In this document: piece after piece, positions 49,283 to 60,500 of the stretch
Layout of the letters: the number at the start of each line of letters is the position of its first letter
How positions within the stretch are numbered: position 1 is the first letter of the stretch
NCBI GenBank assembly: GCA_963995505.1
Contig: OZ023187.1
Span: 9,449,176-9,513,175 of the forward strand
DNA length: 64,000 nt
Source: Hypericum androsaemum
Taxonomy: Eukaryota; Streptophyta; Magnoliopsida; Malpighiales; Hypericaceae
Reading direction: 5' to 3'
Translations under genes and position numbers: made by a program
Notes under the pieces: generated by a model
Databases searched by the model: none
Seen by the model: the letters and a program-made list of their open reading frames with translations, nothing else
What the model was told of the DNA's origin: nothing

Positions 49283-50236
49283 TGTTGGGTTTGAATGGAA
49301 AATTCAATGCAAGCCCAATAATGGAAAGGCCCAAATGAAAGGCCCAAAAGGGAGATGGAAGGTTGCAATCCCACATTGAATAGAGCAAGGAGGATTTCCT
49401 TGTTTATAAGGAATTCCCCTCCTTGCCTTTCAACTTGATTGACTTCCTAAAAGGCTGACTCACCGCTAGCTGCCTGCGAGGATGGTGCGAAGCACCGTTC
49501 GAGCACGCGCACGCGCACGAGCATGAGCACGAGCACGCACTCGCGCACTCACACGCGCTCGCGCACGTGCGTGTGCGCATGGCGCATTGGACGCAGGTCG
49601 CAATGGACGCTTTGTGGCGCACTTGGCACTTAGCTGCGAGCGCCTTCAGGTTGGCCGCCGAAAAGGCACGACAGACTGGAAAGTCCGGGAGACTTCCAGA
49701 AAGCCGAAGGGCTGCGAAATCCATCACGAAAGGGAGCCAGCGCAGCCTGGGCGCGCTTGGAAGGATCCAGAAGCTACCAAAGGGCTACGAGCGAAGCCTG
49801 GCATGCCTGGAAGGATCCAGAAGCCACCGAAGAGCCACGAGTGCAGCCAGTCAGCCTGCTGGCCGAGCAGACGCATCCCTTCGGGGTGGCTGCCTCCCTG
49901 CCTCCTCCAGCCTATAAATAGGCCTGCCCCCTGCCAGAATTCTCATCCGAGCAGCAAGTGCACCTCCTAGCATTGTTGTCTTGTCCTTTCCCCCCCCGTT
50001 CTTCACTTAGAAAAGAGTCCAAAAGTTCTGGGTATATAAGGGTTCGCCCAAAAGTTTCGAGATACGTGTACAACAGTCTTGGAAATGCCCTAAACAGTCG
50101 TTGTATCTTGGGGACAATTGCCGAAGCCCGTACCACACTGAAATATACGGGGCAATCTCGTCTTACGGAGAAAGTGTCCAACACTTGCCTCGACTGAAGT
50201 AGATCGTAATCAAGTACACCACTCCGACAAACAACA
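49283..50236 (+). repeat. Copia 3' LTR
   Basis: 954 bp. It lacks the extra block of roughly 90 bp found in the 5' LTR. It has a duplicated segment at about 49765-49825 (two successive CCTGGAAGGATCCAGAAGC-type units) that the 5' LTR shows once. Confidence 0.9.
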
Positions 50237-50273
50237 GTATTAAGGCAGTAGCTTCCTCAGGCAGGGGAGCATG

Positions 50274-50680
50274 TGATAGGCAACCAGAAATCTGTTGTTT
50301 TAGCAGAATACTAGAAACGGCCTACAATCAATATCCGTTGATTCTAAGAATACCGAAAAGTGATAAGAATAAGGAAAACCCTTAATTTTTAATTACCAAT
50401 ATTCAACCACCTAAAACAATGGCGTATATGTCATACTTATAAGAAAGAAAAGAAATTTATTACATTTAATTTTGCTATAAATCAAACTCCTAATAATAAT
50501 CTAAAACTAAATCAAACTCCTAATAATAACAATCTAAAACTATAGATAATGTTTAAATCTAATAACATTATTTATCTCCACCATTCTCCCCCCGGTTGGA
50601 GAAATTCGATATTGAATTTGAAGTCGCTGGCCAGCCTGAAATCTTCATACATGCACTCTTTAATACCTTTGATTTTTTGT
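50274..50680 (-). mobile_element. TRIM-like relative: LTR and start of interior
   Basis: 50274-50583 resembles the 4526-4786 LTR in layout (start TGATAGGCA, AACCCTTAATTTTTAAT, CTAATAATAATCTAAAAC, end TATCTCCACCA). It is followed by TTCTCCCCCCGGTTGGAGAA and ACATGCACTCTTTAATACC, matching 4787-4870. Similarity stops at about 50675 and resumes at 53567, so the element is interrupted. Confidence 0.75.
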
Positions 50681-50847
50681 TTGTACATTCACAGCCTGAC
50701 CCATGTTGCCAGCTGGGCGAGGTTACTTGATCGAGTTCCAGTCATGTATTGTTTTGAGTTAGACATGTGGTTCCCACCCACGGGTTAGCCGCGTGTTAAT
50801 GTTAATACTCTGTTATAGCACTCTAAAAAGCTATAGTTTCAAGCTGA
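50681..50847. other. unassigned spacer in the interrupted TRIM-like relative
   Basis: No match to the intact TRIM-like element, and no gene. The origin is unknown; it adjoins the solo LTR and may belong with the inserted DNA that includes the plastid fragment. Confidence 0.4.
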
Positions 50848-50852
50848 CCAAT

Positions 50853-53357
50853 TGTAATATCCTACCCTGTTAATCATATGTTTCCAACTTAACTAAAGTT
50901 TACTTAGTCGTATTGAGCTATTGAATTAGCATTTAGAGTTGGGTAAATTCGGATAGTACTGACATATGTTCGGTAAAATAGATATAACAGTCTCAATATT
51001 TCTCTGAATTTGATAAATAAATATGATTTAAAAACTAGACACATAGGGATACAATTAGTTAGTTCATAAGTTTTGACAAAAAATAATAGAAGTTGGTGAA
51101 AAATGGGATTCAAGTTAACAATTGGGTCACATGGGAGGTGGAACCAATCACAAGTTAACATTTGCCTTCCTTTATAGTGACATAAGGAGAAAATATCTAT
51201 GGCTTCTTATTCTTCCAGAGATCTTATAACATCAAGAAAGAGGTAGAAAACTCTAGAACTTAGTCATAAAATAAAATTGAAGAGATACGGAGAGAGAGCC
51301 AAGAAGAGAGAAAAAAAAGTAGGTCAAGAAAGATTGACTTGGTAAGTTATCTTCAGATTCGAATTGGACTTCTATGTCTTCATTAAAATTGTAGAGGACT
51401 CAAAGAGATTTCTAAATATATATTATATGTTCTATTTGATCAAGGAGTCATCATAAACTTGGGTTCGAACATTGGGCTATTTGCTGGAGGTACAGTTGAA
51501 CTAGTTGGAGAAAAAGTACTCAATAAGTCTACTTGGACTCAGAATTAGACTTTAGTATCTTGATAAAGATTGTAGATGACTTAAATACCTTTTTAAAAAT
51601 ATATTATATATCCTATTTGGATTAAGGAATCATTGTGAAAGTTTGGACGAAAGACAGACTGACTGGTTGGGTTCAGAATTGAGATGGTTGAAGAAGATGT
51701 GACCGGTAAGCATATTTAGACTTGGAAATAGAATTTTTACAAAACATAAAAGTTGTAGAGTACTCAAATATCTTTCTAAATCTATATTATTATCAAATTT
51801 TGACAAGCGAATCAGCTCAAAATTGTTGTTGCAAAATAGACTAATTGCTGAGTTTCAGAAATTAGGTGGTACATGAATAATGAATGGGTAAGTAGTTCTT
51901 TGGACTTCTAAGTTTATTTGTGGACTTAGTATAATTATGAAAGAACAGGGGAGTGATGCATTTATGAAGATATGGACTTAGTTTTGTGTGATCTTGAGTT
52001 ACATAGGTTATTTACCAAAGTTAGAAGCGATTGAGCTTGTCGTTTGCTCGGTGTGTATTTGCTTAGGCAAAACAAAATTTTTTTTGTGAAATTCTGGTCA
52101 TGAATGATTGGTGCTCAGATTATGTACATGCGGGTTAGTTAATAAGTGACCAAAGTTTGAAAGGAAATGAGCTACTTCGATCGCTTTGAGCCATTTCAGA
52201 AGTTAGTTCTCGATTGTGCCGCAGTTGGCTATTTTTAAGCATCGAAAGTAAATTACTTTGGGAAGTGAGGAACTGATCTTATTTTATAATTTAGAACTGT
52301 TATACAGAGTATGTGAAGCTTTCTCATGATTCTTGGCGAAAAAAATAAGCTTGGGAAGAACGGTTGGACAAAGGTCCACTTTGAAAGGAGAATTGCATCG
52401 AGTAATAAGGATTTGTCGAACGGTCTTCATTAGTATAAGCATATAGATCAAGACAACTTTAGTTTGTTTGATACATGTGCATATTTTAGACTTAAGTATG
52501 CGCGTCTCATGTATATGAGTTTTGGTTATGAAGTCGTCATGTTTATATATGTTATGTTTGGTCATACTTGGATTGGTTTGTGAAGTGTGTGACATATGTG
52601 TATGGCCAGCTAGAGAACATGTGTTCCTAGCCTGGGGCTGCTTTGATATGTATTTGAATATGTGATCAATATGTTTTAGTCTATGTAAATTTTTGAATAT
52701 TTGGTATGTTGTTTGTGTGTTGGCGGATGATGAGGTCTACCCGTGACCAACCGGGACTGTTGGCATACGTGCACAAATACTAAGGATACATTGGATATGT
52801 ATATGCTATGATATCTGCCCGACGAGGTTGGTTTCTGATGGCGCCTTTAAGATATGGTATCCTCGTGTCGTTGTGAGAGTGACACTATCTAGACCTATCT
52901 AAAGTTCATTCGATTTGTGTTATATGTTTGTGAAGGTCTATTTAAAATTCTAGTTATGTTTGATATGTGATTACTTTGATGACCTTATTTGTGAGATGGT
53001 CTTTTGTTGTCTTAGCTTTGTGTTGGTATTGGTTGGGTTTGATGTGGGACATAGTTAAGTTATATCTCTCCGACATGTATCTGACATAACTGATATGTTA
53101 TGTTCTATCTGCTTACTAAGTATTTCAAAATACTTACCCCCCACTCTCTAGTTTTGCAAGTTCTTTGTCTAGTAGCTTCATAGCTACAGTGTTCAATTTG
53201 ATCATGAGAGAAATGTAAGGAATAATTCTTAGAGATTTTGACAGGTATGATTTTGTAAAATTAAGATATGTTTGAGGCTGGCTAGACTCATTGTGAGTTG
53301 ATAATGGTTTAGGGTCTAGCGCCGATCACCGTCCTAATTTGAATTCGGGTCGTGACA
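50853..53357 (+). mobile_element. solo LTR of a Gypsy-type element, 2.5 kb
   Basis: Begins TGTAATATCCTACCCTG and ends GAATTCGGGTCGTGACA, a TG...CA pair with the TGTAA...GTGACA style common in plant Gypsy LTRs. Perfect 5-bp duplications CCAAT lie at 50848-50852 and 53358-53362. There is no internal region or second LTR, so it is a product of LTR-LTR recombination. Its first 1.2 kb matches, inverted, the truncated copy at 34160-35452. Small frames inside it are not genes. Confidence 0.9.
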
Positions 53358-53386
53358 CCAATACCCTTATAGTTGAATAGTAGATG

Positions 53387-53512
53387 GGGTTTCTCTCGCT
53401 TTTGGCATAGTAGGCGGCCCCCGGCGGGAGGCCCGCACGACAGGCTATTAGCTCAGTAGTAGAGCGCATCCTTGATAATTGCATCGTTGTGCCTGGGCTG
53501 TGAGGGCTCATC
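53387..53512 (+). other. plastid DNA insert: rrn16-trnI spacer and trnI-GAU 5' exon
   Basis: GATGGGGTTTCTCTCGCTTT and GGGAGGCCCGCACGAC match the plastid spacer before trnI. GGCTATTAGCTCAGTAGTAG through TTGATAATTGCATCGTTGTG and GCCTGGGCTGTGAGGGCTC are the trnI-GAU 5' exon and intron start, with several changes. The 3' exon is absent, so it cannot make a tRNA. It is a short, aged nuclear plastid insertion, 25 bp from the solo LTR's right duplication. Confidence 0.85.
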
Positions 53513-53566
53513 CGTCTCAACATCGTCTGTTTATAGGAGCTCTGGTTCATCCGTTGTTACATATGC

Positions 53567-53800
53567 CTCAGTGGTGACACCTGATATCTTCCATTCTAAC
53601 AGAACAAATATTTGGAAATCAGGGAACCACAAATATTCTCATGAAAGACCACGAACTCACTTTTTAAAGTAGATCTATCAGCATCCTTGAGATTGTTCCA
53701 CAAGTTCAACAACGGAGAACCCATAACATACTCAAACTTGTCAATTCTGAGACAATCAATGTGCTCGACATATGCAACCCAATAATTCTGGCTCATGGGT
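53567..53800 (-). mobile_element. TRIM-like relative: rest of interior
   Basis: Matches 4880-5080 closely (AACAGAACAAATATTTGGAA, GAAAGACCACGAACTC, CAGCATCCTTGAGATTGTTC). On the minus strand both copies read VEHIDxLxxDKFxYV, LWNNLKDADR or SWNNLKDADR, SEFVVF and SKISKYLFC or SLISKYLFC. The far LTR is not found after 53800. Confidence 0.75.
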
Positions 53801-54120
53801 TCAATCTCAGCATCAATAACTCCAATATCAATAGAAATTGCATATGGCCTCATGTTAGCAGCATCAATAACACATGACTTGTCAAACAACTCTCTCCAAT
53901 AATATAATGATGCTTCAGATTCATCAAATATTCTTAATCAAAGCAATTTTTAGCAAACTCACCTTCATCAGTGGATTCACCAAACTCTTCCCAATCCAAA
54001 CTCAACCAAGTTCCCTTTCCATTAGTTTTGTTTTGTTTTTTATTTTAACAACCCACCACTCAACATACAACAATCCTCGATCTCAATCCTCAGATCCACC
54101 GTTGTTATTGTTCCTGATTA
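53801..54120. other. unassigned, AT-rich
   Basis: The minus-strand frame from 53600 continues to 53889 (ending toward DAEIEPMSQNYWV), but diverges from the 4.5-5.5 kb copy. No gene recognised. Confidence 0.4.
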
Positions 54121-54725
54121 CCAAAGACCAAGGTCGAAGACGCCCAATCCTTGCATAAGCTTCTCGTTGTTGCCCACTTCTTTGCAAATCTGTCCAAAAT
54201 CAGGAGCATCAGGAGTAGTCGTCAGTGACATCGTCAAGCCGGCGAGCCTGGCAACTGCTAAGAAGGAGGCCACGAAGTAGGAGAAGCTCAACCGCTAAAA
54301 GGAGTGACAGCGATTAATGGAATCAACCAGAGTGACGACAATGCCATTGGGGACGAACGAGTGATGGCGATTGATGGAATCAATCGGAGTGACGGCTACG
54401 GCCGTCTCTAGAGGGAGATCCGAGACGAGAACTGCTGGACCACGTGAATTCTCCCCGGCGTCGGGAGACGATGGAGGTGGAGGAATTTGCCCTTAATTTT
54501 TTACTCTCGTCGGCCTTTTCTATTTATTAATTTATTAGTTTTTTAATTAATTTTTGTAAGGGTATATTAGTCATTTTACAAGAAAAATGAATGATGATGT
54601 AAGATGACGTAAGCGAGGGATTTGAGAGTATAATAAAACAAAAATTTGGAAAGTTTTTAATCTATTTCTGTAATACAGGGAACGAGCACCGAATATACCA
54701 AATACCAGAGACGTCAGAATAATTT
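54121..54725 (+). repeat. conserved-end repeat family copy
   Basis: The right part has AAGGGTATATTAGTCATTTT, GATGATGTAAGATGACGTAA, GCGAGGGATTTGAGAGTATA and AATAAAACAAAAATTTGG. It resembles 25200-25400 and 35690-35862. The GC-rich core 54121-54480 is different in sequence from the other cores. Confidence 0.5.
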
Positions 54726-55489
54726 ACTATTTTTTTATAAGTTTATATCCGGATCTACTTAGATCATATCCAAAACCAAAGCTAATTTATACTGGTACTC
54801 GATTCGAGACCCAATAGACTATAAACCCATAAAGTAGGGTAAAGATTCAATCCAAAAGTTTGAATTTTTTTCCCATTAAAAATAGGAAAAACATAATATG
54901 TTTGGAAATAGATACTAACCTAATTCATCTCAATTTATTTTTTCTGCTAGTTTCTTTCCTACCCTCCAAACAAAAGCCATAAAACAATTACTCAGAAAAT
55001 AGAAGTCAAGCAATTAGCCTCTGGCGTTGAGTGGTGGACTCGCATTGTCTGCCAAGATCGAGGAACCGGCCGTTCGCACACGTCGCGGAGTAAGGGTGGG
55101 ACCCAGAAATCCACGTGTCATAAAAGCGAGAAAGTTTTTATTCCTTGAAAAAATAAAAAATAAACGTTCCCGCCTCCCAAGAACGGTAGTTCACATTTTT
55201 ATCACTTCATTTTCCTCTATTTTTTTTTGGAGAATTAAATGCTTCCTTGGTACTAACGGAGTCATGCATATGGGTCTCTGTAAAGTTCTGATCTTTAGCT
55301 AGTTTGCGTTGGTGGAAAGGGGAGAGAGGAGGAAGAAGAAGAAGAAGAAGCATGCATGGGATTCGGAAGCTGGGAAGAACAAATGTACTGGAGCCACTTC
55401 TCCCGGTTGCATGCATTGTTGTTTCTTGAGCTGTCTCACTGTGGTCCATTGTCGAAGTTGGGTTCGGAGATTTCGCATGAATCATGTGA
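54726..55489. other. intergenic upstream of the B3 pseudogene
   Basis: A GAA-rich run at 55328-55352. Frames at 55027-55302 and 55309-55515 are not recognised. Leader exons of the B3 gene could lie here. Confidence 0.4.
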
Positions 55490-56847
55490 AAGTTTATTCT
55501 CGAGATGATGAATAGACGAGGGCTCGGTCGATGTTACCGTTTTTGTTGATGTTGTTGCTAAAAACCCGCATTTTGTCCGTCCTTACACAGGTGAGGTGGT
55601 AAAGGGTGGGGTGAGGACTTATGATTGAAGTTCTGGGCAGGCAGGGGAGTGAGAAAACCCCGCATCGCTCTTGCGTATATAACGGGTTTTTCGTTGCAGG
55701 CAATTCCAGATCATTTTTCTAGGCACACGAGGAAGAAGTTACCGGATACCGTGGGTCTTAAGGGTCCGAGCGGCATCACGTGGGAGGTTGGGCTCGTGGG
55801 TGCACCACGTTTTTTACGCAAGGTTGGGAGGAATTCGTTAAGGAGCATTCGATAGGCGCAGCTCTTGCGAGAAAGCAGCTACGTACTTGGTGAGTGAACG
55901 GGGGATCAGCGGAGAGCTAAGGAATGGCGTCTTGTCGAAGAGGAACACTTTGAATAGTAGTCATGTGCTTTTCTGTGGTGCTGGCACCTCAAAGAAATTT
56001 TTCAGCGATGCGACTGACAAACCACCCGAAGCATCACCCACAATACCGGTGGTGGCACTTAAACGCCACCGGTAAAGCAACCAAGTCGAAGGAGAAGAAT
56101 AAAGGAATCCGTGTGGTTGATATAGCGGACAGTGGAAATGCTTCCCCCGACAACAAAGACGCAGACACTGAACCTGGTATCTCTAGTTCTCTGCCTCAGA
56201 AGTTGTACATTACATTTTTTAGGTCATTGAAAAACATGCATTTTCTTGTTCATATAGAAGTACGTTTCCTTTTTTTCAGCGGATTCAGTGCATATCACAA
56301 CGCATGGATGGCGTGGAAAGATAGTAACGCGGAGAGCCAGACACAGGGCACTAAAAAGCGCAAAGGCTGCCATAAGAAAAAATGGTTTCACCATTGTCAT
56401 GACTCCATCACGTCTTACGGGGAAAGGGAGCTATCATGCGGTAAGGCACCAGAATCCATATGCCATCCGGTTGGCTGCAAACTGACCTTTCCGATTTTGG
56501 CATGTGTGACTACAAACAAGTTCAAAGATGAACGTACTTGCGCTCACTCATATTGCTTGGTCGTGCAGCAAATCCCAGCATGGAATACCAAAAACCTTGC
56601 ATTTTCGGAGAAGCAAGACGTGATTTTGCGCATGAACAGTAAGTCATGGCCGGTGAAACTCATAGGTGGGGTAATCAAGAACCCGCAATCAGACAAGGGA
56701 GGGTCCTTTTCTGGCGGGTGGAAGAGTTTTGTGAAGGACAACAGCTTCCAAGGATATGATGTGTGTGCCTTTGAACCTGTTGTCGATGAAGAAAACTCCG
56801 CTGTGTTCAGCGTCCAGACTTTCCGAGTTGAGGCCTATGGAAGTTGA
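55490..56847 (+). pseudogene. REM-type double B3-domain gene, frame-broken
   Basis: Plant DNA-binding B3 family (REM/VRN1-like). First B3: after an acceptor at about 55700, IPDHFSRHTRKKLPDTVGLK and GPSGITWEVGLVGA, then a shift by one frame into TTFFTQGWEEFVKEHSIG. Linker: SKKFFSDATDKPPEASPTIP, VVALKRHR and a stop, then another frame continuing KATKSKEKNKGIRVVDIADS. Second B3 is intact when spliced: RALKSAKAAIRKNGFTIVMT, PSRLTGKGSYHA (donor GTAAGG at about 56442), acceptor near 56569, QIPAWNTKNLAFSEKQDVIL, GGSFSGGWKSFVKDNSFQGY and CAFEPV to the stop at 56845-56847. Two frame breaks and no clear start suggest a pseudogene. Sequencing error or unusual splicing are alternatives. Confidence 0.7.
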
Positions 56848-57546
56848 TCCCCCCATGTGCAACTCAGGTGCTCATCTCAACACTAGTTCGTCTGATTTGG
56901 AAATTTTGTCTGTACTATGAAATATATGTGGTCATCCGTGTATAAATGGGTAGATGTCGGTCTAACTTGCTTCTGGTGTAACTAAAGGGTTTATCTATGG
57001 TGCCTGTAAAATTTGTCACTAAATTTCCATCGAATGCTTGTAAAAATGACCAGGGCACCCTAAATGTTGCTTGCTTGCTTTTGTTCTCACTTTATTCCTC
57101 TCTTTGATGACCAATAGCTTGTGTTCCTGACCAGCCTTGTTCTGACACTGTAATATTGTTCTCATGACTAACATTGGTTCTGTTTGATTCTTTCCATTAA
57201 CGCGCTTCATTTGGACAATATGAAGCTTACTCTTGGAGAGTCCTTCGGTGTTAAAATCATCACGCTATCCGTCGTCACGTAGATTGTAAGGAACAGGTAA
57301 CTCTTCTTACCAGTATTAGTGATGGACAAGGTGAGTTGATGCATAACCAGTCGGAAAGATTTAGAGTCTCAACCTTGTAAAAGAGTGTGGACTTTACAAG
57401 CTAGCGGACTCCTCAAAAAGTTGCGACATTCTCCATGTTGCGATTTGATTCTCTGCAGCCTTTCGAAACTGGGTTCAATCAAAATCTCAAGTACTTTGCA
57501 CCAAACAAACACCGAGTTAGGTCACTACGAGTAAGCGCATCTGGTA
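56848..57546. other. intergenic between B3 pseudogene and REXO4-like gene
   Basis: Convergent 3' ends. Nothing coding recognised; presumably 3'UTR sequence on both sides. Confidence 0.45.
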
Positions 57547-60500
57547 TTACAAAGTGCTGGTGCGATCGACTTCGGAAGTACCCCCGCTCTTCACTTTCTT
57601 CTTCTTCTTGTGCTGCTTCCTTTTCTGATTTAGTCTCATCTGGTCCTTGACACTCCTCTCCCAATTTTTTTTGTTCCTCTGGTAAAGGAGCATTGCAGCA
57701 CGGGCGTCTTCTATCTAAAAAACATAGGTTAACTTGTCAGTAAAGGTCTATAATGCAAGAGTATGAAAGTGTGCTTCGATACCAACAAGCGACAACATTA
57801 ATCCGCAGTTCCCGAGTGTTAAATACCACCGGTCCAGGGTTGGCCTAAACGAGTTTCATTCAGGTATAACAAATATACAAAAAGACTGCAATGTTAACTG
57901 TTAATAGTTGTGCAAGACAAGTTCAAGTGTTGTTTACCGGGCAGTGTTCTCCATTCTGAATATTCACACCCAGAAACTCCACGGCAAGATGTCGAAGTGC
58001 TTTTCTAGTTCGTTCCCTGAATTGTTTGCATTATTACAAAGCGTTGTAGCATATTTGCATTCAATCACGATATTATGTAACCTTAACTACCTAAGGAAGG
58101 GCTGGTACTCTGATGTATCCCGCAGATCCTGCTTCGGATGACTCAACAGCAAGGCCTAAGGTAGAGAATTTGTTAATAACTGACTCATCCTTCACATTAA
58201 TACAATTTCGGAGAGGCAGAAAATAGCGACCTTCAGATCATTGTGCAAGGCATGACCAACAAGAATCCTTCCCTCAATCAAAGCAGCTACTTTCTGCTGA
58301 ACATCAGAAAAATCTTTTGCTGCCAAAGGGATCAAAGTATTGGCAAATAGTGGATTCTAAATTCTAAATAAAAGCTTGGGAACTCACCTTTCCTCAGATC
58401 GCGGGGCCGAATACCACTAATTCTTGTACGAAAATCGACCACGCGCTCCATGGGTCGTACAAATTCATCATACAGTACATTTCCCCACTGATTTACCTGT
58501 CATAAGATGCAGTATGGCATCACAAACACTAGAAAGATAATTTCAAGTTAAAACCTAAACAAATTTTGTCCTCATGCACTCGAACACTACAAGTCAACAA
58601 AACACAGAACGGCCAAAATTCTACCTTTGTGCCAAAATAATAGAGGTTTGTACCAACAGCCATATAAACACGAAGAGGTTTTTCCTCAAATAAAGAAGAA
58701 AAATTCTATTGATTCCTCCAAATCAACCCAAAAAATTGAGTGTAGAATAAAATTCTCTTGCATATCCTCATTACCCACTTGATCAATAAAAATGGTGAAG
58801 CCACAATCCTCAGCATTTAGACTGGAGGTGTTCCACTGACTCTAAACTTTCTCCTTCAAGCTGCTTCTTGAAGAACGTTTCATGGAGGAACTTAGCACAC
58901 CCGTACCATTCTCCGAGGAATCGTCATATCTAAACTACTACACATTTTAATTATATAACTTCAACTCCTCTCATAAGCCATCTTCCTTGCCTCTCCAAGT
59001 CCACCTGTTTCTCTCCCTCCTCACACCCCCACATAAATTGCCTCAATAAAACAAATAAATAAACACGTACAGAAGAATCCTCACACCCCCACCTGTTTCT
59101 GCCTCAATCACTCATCCTCACTCTCAAAAACACTCTCCATTACAATTCTCCGCTAACATCTCCCATAACAAACAGTATCTCCTCAAATCTATCTTACCCC
59201 TTCTAAATGTTCCTATATGCAATCAAGCAGTATAAGTGCAGTAGGCAACCATAATTAAAAGGCAAAGTGAGCAAATAGCAAAACCTTGCATTTCACATCT
59301 TAACTAAGAGAAAAAGAAATGAAGTTAAGCGACTACAAGTACCAATGTCACTCTTCCAAGTGCACTTTTGTTTCCTTGACCAACTCCAACCATCTCACAA
59401 TCCATTGCAACAGCATCTGTCACACTGTGATAATAAACAAGAAAAAAAATGTTTGAAGAAAAGTACTCATATAGATGGAAATGAAGAGAAAGGGTTGGAC
59501 GACATCCCAGGTATAGTGTTATTGTTATGTTCCATGTCTTGCTTTATATAAACAGTGGAAACACAGCCAACTTTTGAAATCACGAACTAGCGTGTAATGG
59601 TCAACACAAAATCATAAATCCAATGCAAAATGAAGTTCCTTGAAAACATGCATATTGCTTGGACATTAGCATCTACTAGCATCAATCTTCCAACCATGAG
59701 CTTCTACCTGTACTAGAAAAAGTGTTTCCAGTTAAAACAGTTCTAGCATTTCATGCAAGTCGATATCGTAGCACCATTTAAGAACCTGAAGTCATCATTT
59801 ATTGGGACAAGAGGGTTTGGTTGAGGATCATCATCGGGTGCTGCATCTGTCACCCTTTTACGCTTTCCTGCAAACAGAATCCACAAAGAACACACACAAA
59901 ACCCACCAGCATTAGAGAGTAAACCGAAAGAATCACTCGTTAAGTTATCAAAAGGAGAACAAGAGGAAGGAGAGAGAAACTCTTCTCTCCATGAACAAAA
60001 TGTTGCAATACTTTGAAGCCCATTCGTTCATACGGGTAAGTCTCAACTTCAGAACAATTTACACAAAAGAAAGTCTCAATCTTGAAGCCGTGTACCCGCC
60101 AATAACAGTAGAATACCTAGAATCTCGAGTGTTTTTTTTGAAACGGTATATTTTATTCCAAGGCAAAAGTCATCAAGAGTATACAAAATTACAAGAGACT
60201 AGGTACCCCTCCGTTGCAGCCGCGGGCCTCGTCAAAGAGTAGCACGCGTTAAGCCGCGAAGACCTTAGAATCTCAAGTTCGAGTCATCCAAAACATACAT
60301 ACCAATTGAAAGCATAAAGATTAGTGGGCAAACAAAACTCCGGTATAGGAACAGAATGGAACTTATACCTAACAAGGAGTTGTGGGTCCCTGGGTTCGGA
60401 CCATTTGAAGGCTTATTGGAGCCTCCTTGTACTCCCAACTTCTGAAAGTATAATATTATTATTAATTTATTAGACAAGGAAGCATTAGGGGAGGGTAAAT

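Larger units (their letters stand above)
43834..50236 (+). mobile_element. full-length Ty1/Copia retrotransposon, degenerate
   Basis: 6403-bp element with LTRs 43834-44826 and 49283-50236, both starting TGTTGGGTTTGAATGG, flanked by the 5-bp duplication GTATT (43829-43833, 50237-50241). The internal order gag, zinc knuckle, protease, integrase, reverse transcriptase, RNase H identifies Copia. A polypurine tract (TGTGGGGGATT) precedes the 3' LTR. No canonical TGGTATCAGAGC primer site follows the 5' LTR. The polyprotein frame has four in-frame stops, so the element is not autonomous. Confidence 0.95.

Noticed and set aside
53443..53512. Possible tRNA gene (anticodon region TTGATAATTG)
   Set aside because: It is only the 5' exon of a plastid intron-containing trnI-GAU with substitutions and no 3' exon.
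55027..55302. Plus-strand frame MSGGLALSAK...
   Set aside because: No domain or splice link to the B3 exons was found; it may be chance.
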